Part shown: in pieces, positions 42,213-50,342 of the stretch
Layout: the number at the start of each line of letters is the position of its first letter
Position numbering within the stretch: the stretch's first letter is position 1
Source: Bacillota bacterium
GTDB taxonomy: Bacteria > Bacillota > Clostridia > Peptostreptococcales > Anaerovoracaceae
DNA: 64,000 bases
Reading direction: 5' to 3'
Assembly (NCBI GenBank): GCA_017557505.1
Contig: JAFYYP010000054.1
Coordinates: 1-64,000, forward strand
Program-made: the position numbers and the translations under genes
The notes under the pieces: generated by a model
Seen by the model: only the letters and a program-made list of their open reading frames with translations
The model's database searches: none
What the model was told of the DNA's origin: nothing

Positions 42213-45023
42213 ATGGACGACAAGTATCTCTGTACGCTATTCTCCCGTTTATCCAGCTTTTTCTATGATCTGAACGCCTGGCGCAACCTTGCGCCTTCGC
42301 TCGGCATTGAAAGCGCCCTTCAGCAGGTCGAATACGACGATCTGCTGAAGGGCACGAACGCGCACGTGACCGTGCCCCTGTGGACGTCTTGCGCGAAGAC
42401 CGATACGAAGCTCTTGTGCAGCGAGGTGACCCTGGAGGTCATCAAGCTCTATAAGGCCTGCGGCTGGCAGCCGCAGTACCTCGACGGCAATCCACCCGAC
42501 TATATCGGTGAGGAGCTCGCCTTTATAGCTTATCTGTACGGCTGCCGCGCGAGCGATCCGCAAAGCGTTGCGGACGAGCCGCAGCAGTTCATCGATCTGT
42601 ATCTCGGCGATACCGTCAAGATGTTCTGCAGGGCGTTGGAGAGCGATGCGGTAAAATCGTGGATCTCGCTGTCCGGCCTCGTCGAACTGGATCAGTTGTC
42701 GACGCTGCTGGTTTCGGCCGTCAGAGGCGACGTCAGGGGCCTTCCTGCGGATCTTCCGCGGGAGAGTGTACCCGAACTGCACCGGCTTGCGCCGATCCCG
42801 GTCGAACCTGAAAAGATAGTCAAGATCGCGAACGTCAACGACTGCGGCGCGAAGTGCCAGATGCTGGCCCGCGTACAGGAAGGCTGCCTGCTGGGCACCG
42901 AGCCCAACAAGGAGATCCTGCCGTTTACGGGCTGTCCGCGCGGACGCTCTTACCGCTACACGTTCCTGACGTACGACCGCCTGCGCTATCCGATGAAGCG
43001 CAGAGGCAAGAGGGGTGAAGGCCTGTTCGAGCGCATTTCCTGGGAAGAGGCGGAAAAGCTGATCGCGGACGAGATCAGGAGCACCGGCGAATGTTTCGGT
43101 CCCGGCAGCCGTTACATCACGAACGCGTCCGGCGTATCGGCATCCTGCCGCGGCGACCGCTTCATGAGGCGCCTGCTGCAGTTCAACGGCGGCTGGCTCG
43201 AGACCCGAAACGGCTACAGCGCTACCTGCGTCGCGGATATGATGGAGATCACGTACGGCTGGGCCGGCGGCGGCTCCAACGACCGCGAGGATTTCAAGAA
43301 CAGCAACCTGATCATCCTGTGGGGTCACAATCCGGCCGAGAACCACTACGGGCCGTTCTATAACCTGGAGCTGACCCGCGCGAAAGAAGCGGGCGTACCC
43401 ATCGTGGTCATCGATCCGCGCGTGTCCGAATCCGTGCTGACGATGGCGGACGAGTGGATCCCCATCAGACCGAGCTCCGACGCGGCCATGGCGGATGCGA
43501 TGTGCTACACGATCTGGAAGAACGGCCTGCAGGACCAGGAATTCATGGATAAGTTCTGCCTGGGCTTCGACGAAGAGCACATGCCAGAAGGCATCCCTGC
43601 AGGGGAATCGTACTATGCCTACCTGTTCGGCTGGAAGGACGGCATCGAGAAGACGCCGGAATGGGCCGAAGCGATCTGCGGCGTGCCGGCCGCGAAGATC
43701 GAGGAGCTGGCCATACGTTTCGCAAAAGCAAAGCCTGCCTGCCTCGTGCCGGGCCTCGCGATCCAGCGCACCGGCAACGGCGAACAGACAGCCCGCTGCA
43801 TGATGGCGCTGGCCTGCCTGTGCGGCTACACCGGCGTATCCGGCGGCAGCAGCGGCAGCACGTGCTATCCGAAAGGCATCCCGGCGCCCGGCGTGTGCGA
43901 ATACGAGAATCCGTACCCCCTGAGCATCCCGAGCTTCCTGTGGACGCGCGCCGTGGAAGAGCCGGAATCCTTCACGCCCGAGATGCAGCTGTGGGGCGGC
44001 GATCATCTCGAGACCGGGGTCAAGCTCGTGTTCTCGCTGGCGAACGGGCAGACGCTCAATCAGCACTCGAACATCAACGAGACCATACGCGTGTACGAGA
44101 CGCCGGGACTTCTCGAAATGCTCGTCATCTCGAACCTGTTCATGATCCCCGCGGCGCTGTACGCGGACATCCTGCTGCCCGCGACGTCGTTCCTCGAAAC
44201 CGACAATATGCTGCCGCCCTGGGACCCGGGCTACCACTTCCTGTACAACAACCACTGCATCGAGCCGCTGTTCGAGTGGAAGTTCGAATACGACTGGATC
44301 CGCGACTGCGCGGACCTGCTGGGCTGCGGCGAAGAGTTCCGCGCCGGAAAAGAAACGAACGAGGACTGGCTGCGCTATCTGTACGAGAAGCACTGCAGAG
44401 AGTATCCGGACCATCCCGAACTGCTGCCGTTCGACGAGATGAAAGAGCGCGGCATCCACGTGTGGACGCACGATGACCTGTACATAGGCTTCGAGGAGAA
44501 CATCAAGGGCGGCGTGCCGTTCCCGACGCCATCGGGCAAGATCGAGATCTTCAGCAAAAAGCTCTGGGATCTGCACTGGAAGGACGTGCCCGCCATCCCG
44601 GGCTACATCGACTGCTACGAAGGCCCTCGTGACCCGAAGCAGGCCGAGTACCCGCTGCAGCTCATCGCCTACCACACGAAGAGAAGGGCGCATTCCATCC
44701 ACGACAACAACATGCTCGTGGAGGAACTCGATCCGCCCAGGCTGTGGATCTCCGAAAAAGACGCCGCAGACCGGGGCATCGCGGACGGAGACCGCGTGGA
44801 GGTATTCAACGACAGAGGCGTCTCCCGCACGACGGCCTTTGTGACAGACCGCATCATTCCCGGGGTCATCGCCATGAGCGAAGGCGTATGGTACAAACCG
44901 GGCAAGGACGGCGTCGACGAGCGCGGGGCGATCAACGTGCTCACGCACACCGTGCCGTCGCCGTATTCGAGAGCCAATCCGCAGCACACGAATCTTGCGG
45001 ATGTAAGGAAATATAACGGATAA
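42213..45023 (+). CDS. TorD-like chaperone domain fused to a molybdopterin oxidoreductase (DMSO reductase family)
   Basis: A 936-residue protein in one uninterrupted frame. Residues 1 to about 180 look like a TorD/DmsD redox-enzyme maturation chaperone: VEYDDLLKGT, LLCSEVTLEVIKLYKACGW, PPDYIGEELAFIAYLYG and the helical segment after it. From about residue 203 a DMSO-reductase-type catalytic chain begins: VNDCGAKC (Cys211, Cys215) and GCPRGRSYRY (Cys241) for the [4Fe-4S] cluster, YDRLRYPMKRRGKRGEG, RISWEEAEKLI, LIILWGHNPAEN, MADEWIPIRPSSDAAMADAM, then the C-terminal cap with FPTPSGKIEIFS and PLQLIAYHTKRRAHS. Position 207, where many relatives have the first cluster Cys, is Asn. No Tat signal is present, so the enzyme should be cytoplasmic. 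No electron-transfer or anchor subunit is adjacent. Substrate unknown. AGAAGGAGAA precedes the ATG. Confidence 0.88.
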   Translation: MDDKYLCTLFSRLSSFFYDLNAWRNLAPSLGIESALQQVEYDDLLKGTNAHVTVPLWTSCAKTDTKLLCSEVTLEVIKLYKACGWQPQYLDGNPPDYIGEELAFIAYLYGCRASDPQSVADEPQQFIDLYLGDTVKMFCRALESDAVKSWISLSGLVELDQLSTLLVSAVRGDVRGLPADLPRESVPELHRLAPIPVEPEKIVKIANVNDCGAKCQMLARVQEGCLLGTEPNKEILPFTGCPRGRSYRYTFLTYDRLRYPMKRRGKRGEGLFERISWEEAEKLIADEIRSTGECFGPGSRYITNASGVSASCRGDRFMRRLLQFNGGWLETRNGYSATCVADMMEITYGWAGGGSNDREDFKNSNLIILWGHNPAENHYGPFYNLELTRAKEAGVPIVVIDPRVSESVLTMADEWIPIRPSSDAAMADAMCYTIWKNGLQDQEFMDKFCLGFDEEHMPEGIPAGESYYAYLFGWKDGIEKTPEWAEAICGVPAAKIEELAIRFAKAKPACLVPGLAIQRTGNGEQTARCMMALACLCGYTGVSGGSSGSTCYPKGIPAPGVCEYENPYPLSIPSFLWTRAVEEPESFTPEMQLWGGDHLETGVKLVFSLANGQTLNQHSNINETIRVYETPGLLEMLVISNLFMIPAALYADILLPATSFLETDNMLPPWDPGYHFLYNNHCIEPLFEWKFEYDWIRDCADLLGCGEEFRAGKETNEDWLRYLYEKHCREYPDHPELLPFDEMKERGIHVWTHDDLYIGFEENIKGGVPFPTPSGKIEIFSKKLWDLHWKDVPAIPGYIDCYEGPRDPKQAEYPLQLIAYHTKRRAHSIHDNNMLVEELDPPRLWISEKDAADRGIADGDRVEVFNDRGVSRTTAFVTDRIIPGVIAMSEGVWYKPGKDGVDERGAINVLTHTVPSPYSRANPQHTNLADVRKYNG

Positions 45024-45035
45024 AGGAGAATTGCC

Positions 45036-46241
45036 ATGAAAAGCTTAACAGATCTCTACCGCATGGGCTACGGACCTTCGAGCTCCCACACCATGGGACC
45101 GGCGAAGGCGGCGGCCATCGCGAAGGAAAAGTGCCCGGACGCGGACGGTTTCCGGGTGATCCTGTATTCGTCCCTGGCGAAGACAGGCAAAGGTCACATG
45201 ACGGACGCGGTGCTGCGCCACGTGCTGGCACCGGTGCCTTCGGAGATCATCTTCGACATGGACACGCCCACGCCGGAGCACCCGAACACTATGGAGATCA
45301 TCGCGTACAAGAAGGGCGAGGAACTTCAGCGCTTCCGCGTGCGCAGCGTCGGCGGCGGCGCCATCCAGATGGACGGATTCGCGGAAGCGGAAGCCCCCGA
45401 AGTCTACAAGGAAAAGAACTTCGAAGAGATCTACCAGTACTGCAAGGCGAAGAACATCCGCCTGTGGCAGTATGTGGAGGAGAACGAGGGTCAGGAGATC
45501 TGGGAGTTCCTGGACAAGGTCTGGTTCACGATGAAGACAGCCGTGGAAAAAGGTCTGAAGAGGGAAGGCATCCTGCCCGGCGGCCTCGACGTGCATAGAC
45601 GCGCGCCGCAACTTTACAACCAGTACAATCCGAACGAAGCGCCCGAGACCCGCGAGAACCGCATGGTCTGCGCCTACGCCTTCGCCGTGAGCGAACAGAA
45701 CGCGGGCGGCGGCAGAGTCGTGACCGCTCCTACCTGCGGCTCCTGCGGCGTCGTTCCTGCGGTCCTGTATTATTACCAGAATAAGCTGGGCCTGCCCGAT
45801 TCGGTCATCCACAAGGCGCTGGCGACGGCCGGAGTCATCGGCAACGTCGTCAAGACGAACGCGTCCATTTCCGGCGCGGAATGCGGCTGTCAGGCGGAAG
45901 TCGGCACGGCCTGCTGCATGGCGTCGGCGGCCCTGGCGGAGATCATGGGCCTCGAACTCGAGCAAGTCGAGTATTCAGCGGAAGTCTCCATGGAGCACAT
46001 GCTCGGCCTCACCTGTGACCCGATCGACGGCCTCGTGCAGATCCCCTGCATCGAGCGCAACGCCGTGGCGGCCATGCGCTCCATCAACGCGGTGTCCATC
46101 GCGACCTTCCTGACGAGTTCGCGCAAGATCAGCTTCGACATGGTCGTTGAGACCATGTACCAGACGGGCCTCGACATGAACGCCCGCTACAGAGAAACGG
46201 CGGAAGGCGGCCTCGCGAAGTTCTACAGACCCGGAGAATAG
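45036..46241 (+). CDS. L-serine ammonia-lyase, iron-sulfur type, single chain
   Basis: A 401-residue enzyme converting L-serine to pyruvate and ammonia. The N terminus SLTDLYRMGYGPSSSHTMGP is the beta-domain hallmark and SVGGGAIQMDG follows. The C-terminal alpha domain holds TAPTCGSCGVVPAVLYYY, SISGAECGCQAEVGTACCMA and LTCDPIDGLVQIPC, whose cysteines ligate the [4Fe-4S] cluster. Alpha and beta parts are in one chain, unlike the split SdaAA/SdaAB of many Firmicutes. AAAGGAG lies before the ATG. It fits amino-acid fermentation. Oxygen-sensitive. Confidence 0.94.
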   Translation: MKSLTDLYRMGYGPSSSHTMGPAKAAAIAKEKCPDADGFRVILYSSLAKTGKGHMTDAVLRHVLAPVPSEIIFDMDTPTPEHPNTMEIIAYKKGEELQRFRVRSVGGGAIQMDGFAEAEAPEVYKEKNFEEIYQYCKAKNIRLWQYVEENEGQEIWEFLDKVWFTMKTAVEKGLKREGILPGGLDVHRRAPQLYNQYNPNEAPETRENRMVCAYAFAVSEQNAGGGRVVTAPTCGSCGVVPAVLYYYQNKLGLPDSVIHKALATAGVIGNVVKTNASISGAECGCQAEVGTACCMASAALAEIMGLELEQVEYSAEVSMEHMLGLTCDPIDGLVQIPCIERNAVAAMRSINAVSIATFLTSSRKISFDMVVETMYQTGLDMNARYRETAEGGLAKFYRPGE

Positions 46242-46243
46242 GG

Positions 46244-47074
46244 ATGGCGCTGAAAGATAAAAAACTGTTCCTGCTCGACATGGACGGCACGCTGTACTTA
46301 AGCGACCGCCTGTTCGACGGCACGCTTGAATTCCTGGACTACGTGAAGCGCACCGGCGGCAGGGCTATCTACATGACGAACAATTCTTCGCGCGGCCTGG
46401 AAGGGTACATCGCGCGGATGAAGGGCTTCGGCATCGAGACGGGACCGGAGGATTTCGTGACCTCGACAGACGCCACGATCCGCTACCTGCACGGCGCGTA
46501 TTCTCCTGAGACCCGCTACTTCGTGTGCGGCACGGAGAGCCTGAAGCAACAGCTGCGCGGCGCGGGGCTTTGCATCGTCGAGCCCGAAAGCGATGCGCCG
46601 GGCAGCGATCCCGGCGACTTCGCGGACGCTGTGTTATTAGGCTATGACACCGAACTGACGTACCGCAAACTCGAGGTCTGCTGCATCCTTTTAAACCGCA
46701 GCAAAGACTACATTGCCACACATCCGGACCTCGTGTGCCCGGTGTGGTACGGCAGCGCGCCGGACTGCGGCAGCGTCATCAATCTGCTCGAGACGGCGAC
46801 CGGCAGAAGGCCGCTCGTCATCGGCAAGCCTCAGCCTGCCATCGCGCAGCTGGCCATGGAAAAGACCGGCTTCAGCCCGGAACAGACCGTCCTGATCGGC
46901 GACCGCGTCTACACCGACATAGCCTGCGGGGTCAACGCGGGCATCGATACGGTCTTTGTCCTGTCCGGGGAGGGAGTGCCCGCGGACATTGAAAAATACG
47001 GCGTACAGCCGGCCTACACATTCAACAGCATCCGGGACGTGCTCGACGCCCTGGAGAAGGAGGTTCCTGCATGA
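46244..47074 (+). CDS. HAD-IIA family phosphatase (NagD-like)
   Basis: A 276-residue haloacid-dehalogenase phosphatase. LFLLDMDGTLYLSDR contains the nucleophile and acid Asp, YMTNNSSRG is motif II, VIGKPQPAIAQLAMEKTG has the motif III Lys, and LIGDRVYTDIACGVNAG is motif IV. The C2 cap places it with NagD, AraL and phosphoglycolate phosphatases. Substrate uncertain (nucleotide or sugar phosphate). It starts 2 bases after the serine dehydratase and overlaps the MFS gene by ATGA. Confidence 0.92.
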   Translation: MALKDKKLFLLDMDGTLYLSDRLFDGTLEFLDYVKRTGGRAIYMTNNSSRGLEGYIARMKGFGIETGPEDFVTSTDATIRYLHGAYSPETRYFVCGTESLKQQLRGAGLCIVEPESDAPGSDPGDFADAVLLGYDTELTYRKLEVCCILLNRSKDYIATHPDLVCPVWYGSAPDCGSVINLLETATGRRPLVIGKPQPAIAQLAMEKTGFSPEQTVLIGDRVYTDIACGVNAGIDTVFVLSGEGVPADIEKYGVQPAYTFNSIRDVLDALEKEVPA

Positions 47075-48405
47075 AACTCAACAACAAGCGGACGATCCTG
47101 GTGGGTCTCGCGTTCCTGTCCATCTGCGCGTTCTGGCAGATGTACGACAACGTGGTGCCCCTCATCCTGACGAACACGTTCCACCTGAACGAGACGTTCT
47201 CCGGCGCCATTATGGCGGCGGACAATATCCTGGCGCTGTTCCTGCTGCCTCTGTTCGGCGGTCTGTCGGACAGGACGGATACGAAGATCGGCAAGCGCAT
47301 GCCTTACATCCTCGTGGGCACGGCGGCTGCCGTCGTGCTGCTGAACGTGCTGCCGCTGCTCGACAACGGCTACTACGCCGCTCCCAGCAGCTTTAAACTC
47401 GTGAGCTTCGTCATCGTGCTCGGCCTGCTGCTCGTGGCCATGGGCCTGTACCGGTCTCCGGCCGTCGCGCTCATGCCGGACGTCACGCCCAAACCGCTGC
47501 GCTCCAAGGCGAACGCCATCATCAACCTGATGGGTGCCGTGGGAGGCATCATCTATCTGGCCATCGCGGCTGTGATGTATCCGAATAAAAAAGTGGCGGG
47601 ACTGGCGCACGTCGACTACCGTCCGCTGTTCATCATCGTTTCAGCCATCATGTTCTTCGCCGTGCTCGTCCTGTTCCTGACGACGAAAGAACCGAAACTC
47701 GTCGCCGAGAACCGCGCGCTCGAGGAACAGCATCCCGAATGGAACCTCGCCGAAGACGACGGTTCGGGCGAAGAAGTGCTGCCGGCAAACGTCAAGAAGA
47801 GTCTGGGCTTCCTGCTCGCGTCCATCGCGCTGTGGTTCATCGGCTATAACGGCATCACGACGTGGTTCACGACGTACGTGAGCCAGGTGATGGGCCAGGC
47901 GCTGGGCGGCGCGTCCACGTGCCTGCTGATCGCGACCGGCGGCGCCATCCTCTCATACATTCCGATCGGCGCGCTTGCTTCGAAGATCGGCCGCAAGAAG
48001 ACCATCATGGGCGGCATCGTGCTGCTGGCGGTGTGTTTCGCGCTCGGCTATTTCCTGACCACGACGTACAGCTCCATCAACGTCGTCATGTTCATCGTGT
48101 TTGCGCTCGTCGGATTAGCCTGGGCGGCCATCAACGTCAACTCGCTGCCCATGGTCGTCGAGATGTGCAAGGGGAGCGATATCGGCAAGTTCACCGGATA
48201 CTACTATACAGCTTCCATGGCCGCGCAGATCGTGACCCCGATCCTGGCCGGCACGCTGATGCGCAATATCAGCTACAAGATCCTGTTCCCGTATGCGGCG
48301 TTGTTCGTGGCGCTGTCGTTCCTGACGATGACCCGCGTGCAGCACGGTGACAACCGTCCCGAGGCGAAGAAGGGTCTGGACGCGTTCGAGGAGATGGATG
48401 ACTGA
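47071..48405 (+). CDS. MFS transporter (GPH/SLC45-like)
   Basis: A 444-residue carrier with twelve predicted helices. GGLSDRTDTKIGKRMPYILVG is the MFS loop 2-3 motif and RSPAVALMPDVTPKPLRSKA a signature of the sugar/cation (SLC45-like) group; GALASKIGRKK is the matching loop in the second half. Acidic stretches lie in the central loop (WNLAEDDGSGEE) and at the C terminus. A sugar or glycoside substrate is likely but unproven. The stop shares one base with the next start (TGATG). Confidence 0.9.
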   Translation: MKLNNKRTILVGLAFLSICAFWQMYDNVVPLILTNTFHLNETFSGAIMAADNILALFLLPLFGGLSDRTDTKIGKRMPYILVGTAAAVVLLNVLPLLDNGYYAAPSSFKLVSFVIVLGLLLVAMGLYRSPAVALMPDVTPKPLRSKANAIINLMGAVGGIIYLAIAAVMYPNKKVAGLAHVDYRPLFIIVSAIMFFAVLVLFLTTKEPKLVAENRALEEQHPEWNLAEDDGSGEEVLPANVKKSLGFLLASIALWFIGYNGITTWFTTYVSQVMGQALGGASTCLLIATGGAILSYIPIGALASKIGRKKTIMGGIVLLAVCFALGYFLTTTYSSINVVMFIVFALVGLAWAAINVNSLPMVVEMCKGSDIGKFTGYYYTASMAAQIVTPILAGTLMRNISYKILFPYAALFVALSFLTMTRVQHGDNRPEAKKGLDAFEEMDD

Positions 48406-49184
48406 TGCTTGCCGATCTGATCCTGAAAGGCCGGAAGGACCATCCGCTCTGGCCCGCGTTAAGAAAATACCGCTATGCCCACCGCGGTTACCACGATAAG
48501 CCGCAGATCCCGGAGAACTCGCTGCCTGCGTTCCGCCGCGCGCTCGAACGGGGCTGGGGCGCGGAGCTCGACGTGCATCTTTTGAAGGACGGCACGCTGG
48601 CCGTGTTCCACGACTCGGACCTGAAGCGCTGCACGGGAGAAGAGGGGACGATCGAAGATCTGGACAGAGAACAGCTTGCAGCGCTGCGCCTGGAAGGAAC
48701 GGACGAGCACGTGCCCCTGTTCGACGAGGTACTGGAACTGTTCGAAGGAAAAGCCCCGCTGATCATCGAACTCAAGACGTACAAGGGCAACCACCGTGCG
48801 CTGGCCGAAGCTGTTTGCAAGCGGCTGGACCGCTATTTCGGCCTGTTCTGCATCGAATCGTTCGATCCCAGAGCCGTCGCGGACGTTAAGGAACTGAGGC
48901 CCGCGATCTGCCGCGGCCAACTCGCTTCGGACTTCATGAAGGACCCGGAGGATCTGCCGCTTTACCAGCGGGTCATCCTGAAGAATCTGCTGCTGGACGT
49001 CAAAGCCCGGCCGGACTTTATCGCCTACAAGTTCGAAGACCGCAAAGTGCGGGCGAACCGCCGCGCGGTCGACAAGCTAGGCCTGCAGGAAGTCTGCTGG
49101 ACTATACGCAGCAAGCTGGATCTGCAGATCTGCGAAGCGGCCGGGGCCATCCCCATCTTCGAGAAGTTCGATCCGGACGCGTAA
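48405..49184 (+). CDS. Glycerophosphodiester phosphodiesterase family protein
   Basis: A 259-residue TIM-barrel hydrolase. YAHRGYHDKPQIPENSLPAF and ELDVHLLKDGTLAVFHDSDL contain the catalytic His residues and metal-binding Glu/Asp; LIIELKTYKG follows. It hydrolyses glycerophosphodiesters to sn-glycerol 3-phosphate and an alcohol. No signal peptide, so intracellular. Translationally coupled to the MFS carrier, which may import the substrate. Last gene of the long plus-strand series. Confidence 0.93.
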   Translation: MLADLILKGRKDHPLWPALRKYRYAHRGYHDKPQIPENSLPAFRRALERGWGAELDVHLLKDGTLAVFHDSDLKRCTGEEGTIEDLDREQLAALRLEGTDEHVPLFDEVLELFEGKAPLIIELKTYKGNHRALAEAVCKRLDRYFGLFCIESFDPRAVADVKELRPAICRGQLASDFMKDPEDLPLYQRVILKNLLLDVKARPDFIAYKFEDRKVRANRRAVDKLGLQEVCWTIRSKLDLQICEAAGAIPIFEKFDPDA

Positions 49185-49193
49185 AAGACACGC

Positions 49194-49222
49194 AAAAAGC
49201 CGGTCCCGCGGGACCGGCTTTT
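49194..49222. terminator. Bidirectional intrinsic terminator
   Basis: AAAAAGCCGGTCCCG and complement, ending in TTTT, between the convergent phosphodiesterase and dipeptidase genes. The terminator at 51661-51688 is nearly identical. Confidence 0.92.
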
Positions 49223-49233
49223 CTGATGTTTTT

Positions 49234-50205
49234 CTATTCGTTATCCTTCATCACTCTCAGGAAGTTCTCGTGGCTGATCATGTCGAGCTCGTCGTCGGTG
49301 AAGACCTCGGACAGCGCGTCCAGGATGAGCGGGAAGCCCGTGTAATCCCCGAATTCCAGCTCGCTCGAGATGCCGTCGAAGTCGGAACCGAACGCCAGCG
49401 CTTCGATGCCGGCCTTGTCGCGGATGTGTTCCATGTGCCGTACGAGTTCGGAAGTCTCCGTGTAACCGGTGTCGCCTTCGGTCAGGAAGCCGTCGTAGAA
49501 GTTCAGGCCTACGACGCCGCCGCATTCGCCGATCGCTTTCAGCTGTTCGTCCGTCAGGTTTCTGGGGTGGTCACACAGCGTGCGGGCGCAGGAGTGGCTG
49601 GCCGCGATGGGCTTTTTGCTCGTCTTGATGGCGCCCCAGAAGCCTCCCTCGTTCAGGTGCGAAACGTCCACGATGATGCCCAGGTCGTTCATCCGGTGGA
49701 TCGCGTCGTAGCCGAACGGCTTTAAGCCCATCAGGTGCGCTTCGTGGTAGGGACTGTTCGGGTAACCCATGCAGTTGACTGTGTTCCACAGCAGGGACAT
49801 CATGCGCACGCCGTCGGCAGCAGCTTCTTCGATACGCTCCATTTTGCCTTCGACCCAGATGGAATCCTCGACCGTGAGGATCGCGGACAGCTTGCCGTCT
49901 GCTTTATTCTTTTCGATGTCCGCGACGGTGCGGGCCTGGCGGATCACGTCGGCATTTTCCGCCATGGCATTCTGGAAGAATTCGCGCGCGGTCTTGTAAT
50001 AGCCGTAATAGCCCATGCGCGCGGTCTTGTGGCGCTTGATCGCTCTGCCCGTGGGGATCCAGATCGCGAAGCACTGCGCGAGGCAGCCGCCGGCAGCCAG
50101 TTTTTCCAGAGAGATATGTCCTTCGCCGTTCTTAAAGTCGGCGCCGTCGGTGACGCATTCGACGATGGTGTCGCAATGCAGATCGATAATGTTGAAGTTT
50201 TTCAT
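49234..50205 (-). CDS. Membrane dipeptidase (M19, renal dipeptidase family)
   Basis: A 323-residue zinc dipeptidase. IIDLHCDTIVECV has the HxD ligands, ILTVEDSIW the bridging Glu region, VSHLN and AASHSCARTLCDHPRNLTDEQ the two His ligands and FGSDFDG the catalytic Asp. No signal sequence or lipid anchor, so a cytoplasmic enzyme that may cleave dipeptides, including those with a D-residue at the second position. It stands alone on the minus strand, divergent from lysA. Confidence 0.93.
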   Translation of the reverse strand: MKNFNIIDLHCDTIVECVTDGADFKNGEGHISLEKLAAGGCLAQCFAIWIPTGRAIKRHKTARMGYYGYYKTAREFFQNAMAENADVIRQARTVADIEKNKADGKLSAILTVEDSIWVEGKMERIEEAAADGVRMMSLLWNTVNCMGYPNSPYHEAHLMGLKPFGYDAIHRMNDLGIIVDVSHLNEGGFWGAIKTSKKPIAASHSCARTLCDHPRNLTDEQLKAIGECGGVVGLNFYDGFLTEGDTGYTETSELVRHMEHIRDKAGIEALAFGSDFDGISSELEFGDYTGFPLILDALSEVFTDDELDMISHENFLRVMKDNE

Positions 50206-50258
50206 AAGAATCAGACCTTTCCGTGTGTTTTTCTCTCACACAAATATTATTTTAGCGA

Positions 50259-50287
50259 TTGAGAAGCGGCCGTGCAAGGCATATAAT
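50259..50287 (+). promoter_or_regulatory. lysA promoter
   Basis: TTGAGA (50259-50264), 17 bases, TATAAT (50282-50287), with a leader of about 50 bases. The leader is too short for a lysine riboswitch. Confidence 0.75.
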
Positions 50288-50342
50288 AAAAATGTACTCT
50301 GTTAAACCGTGCGTTTTCATCAAGAAAAGGAGCGTAGTCAAT

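Noticed and set aside
50288..50342. Lysine riboswitch before lysA
   Set aside because: The leader is only about 55 bases and shows none of the multi-helix structure of the lysine riboswitch.
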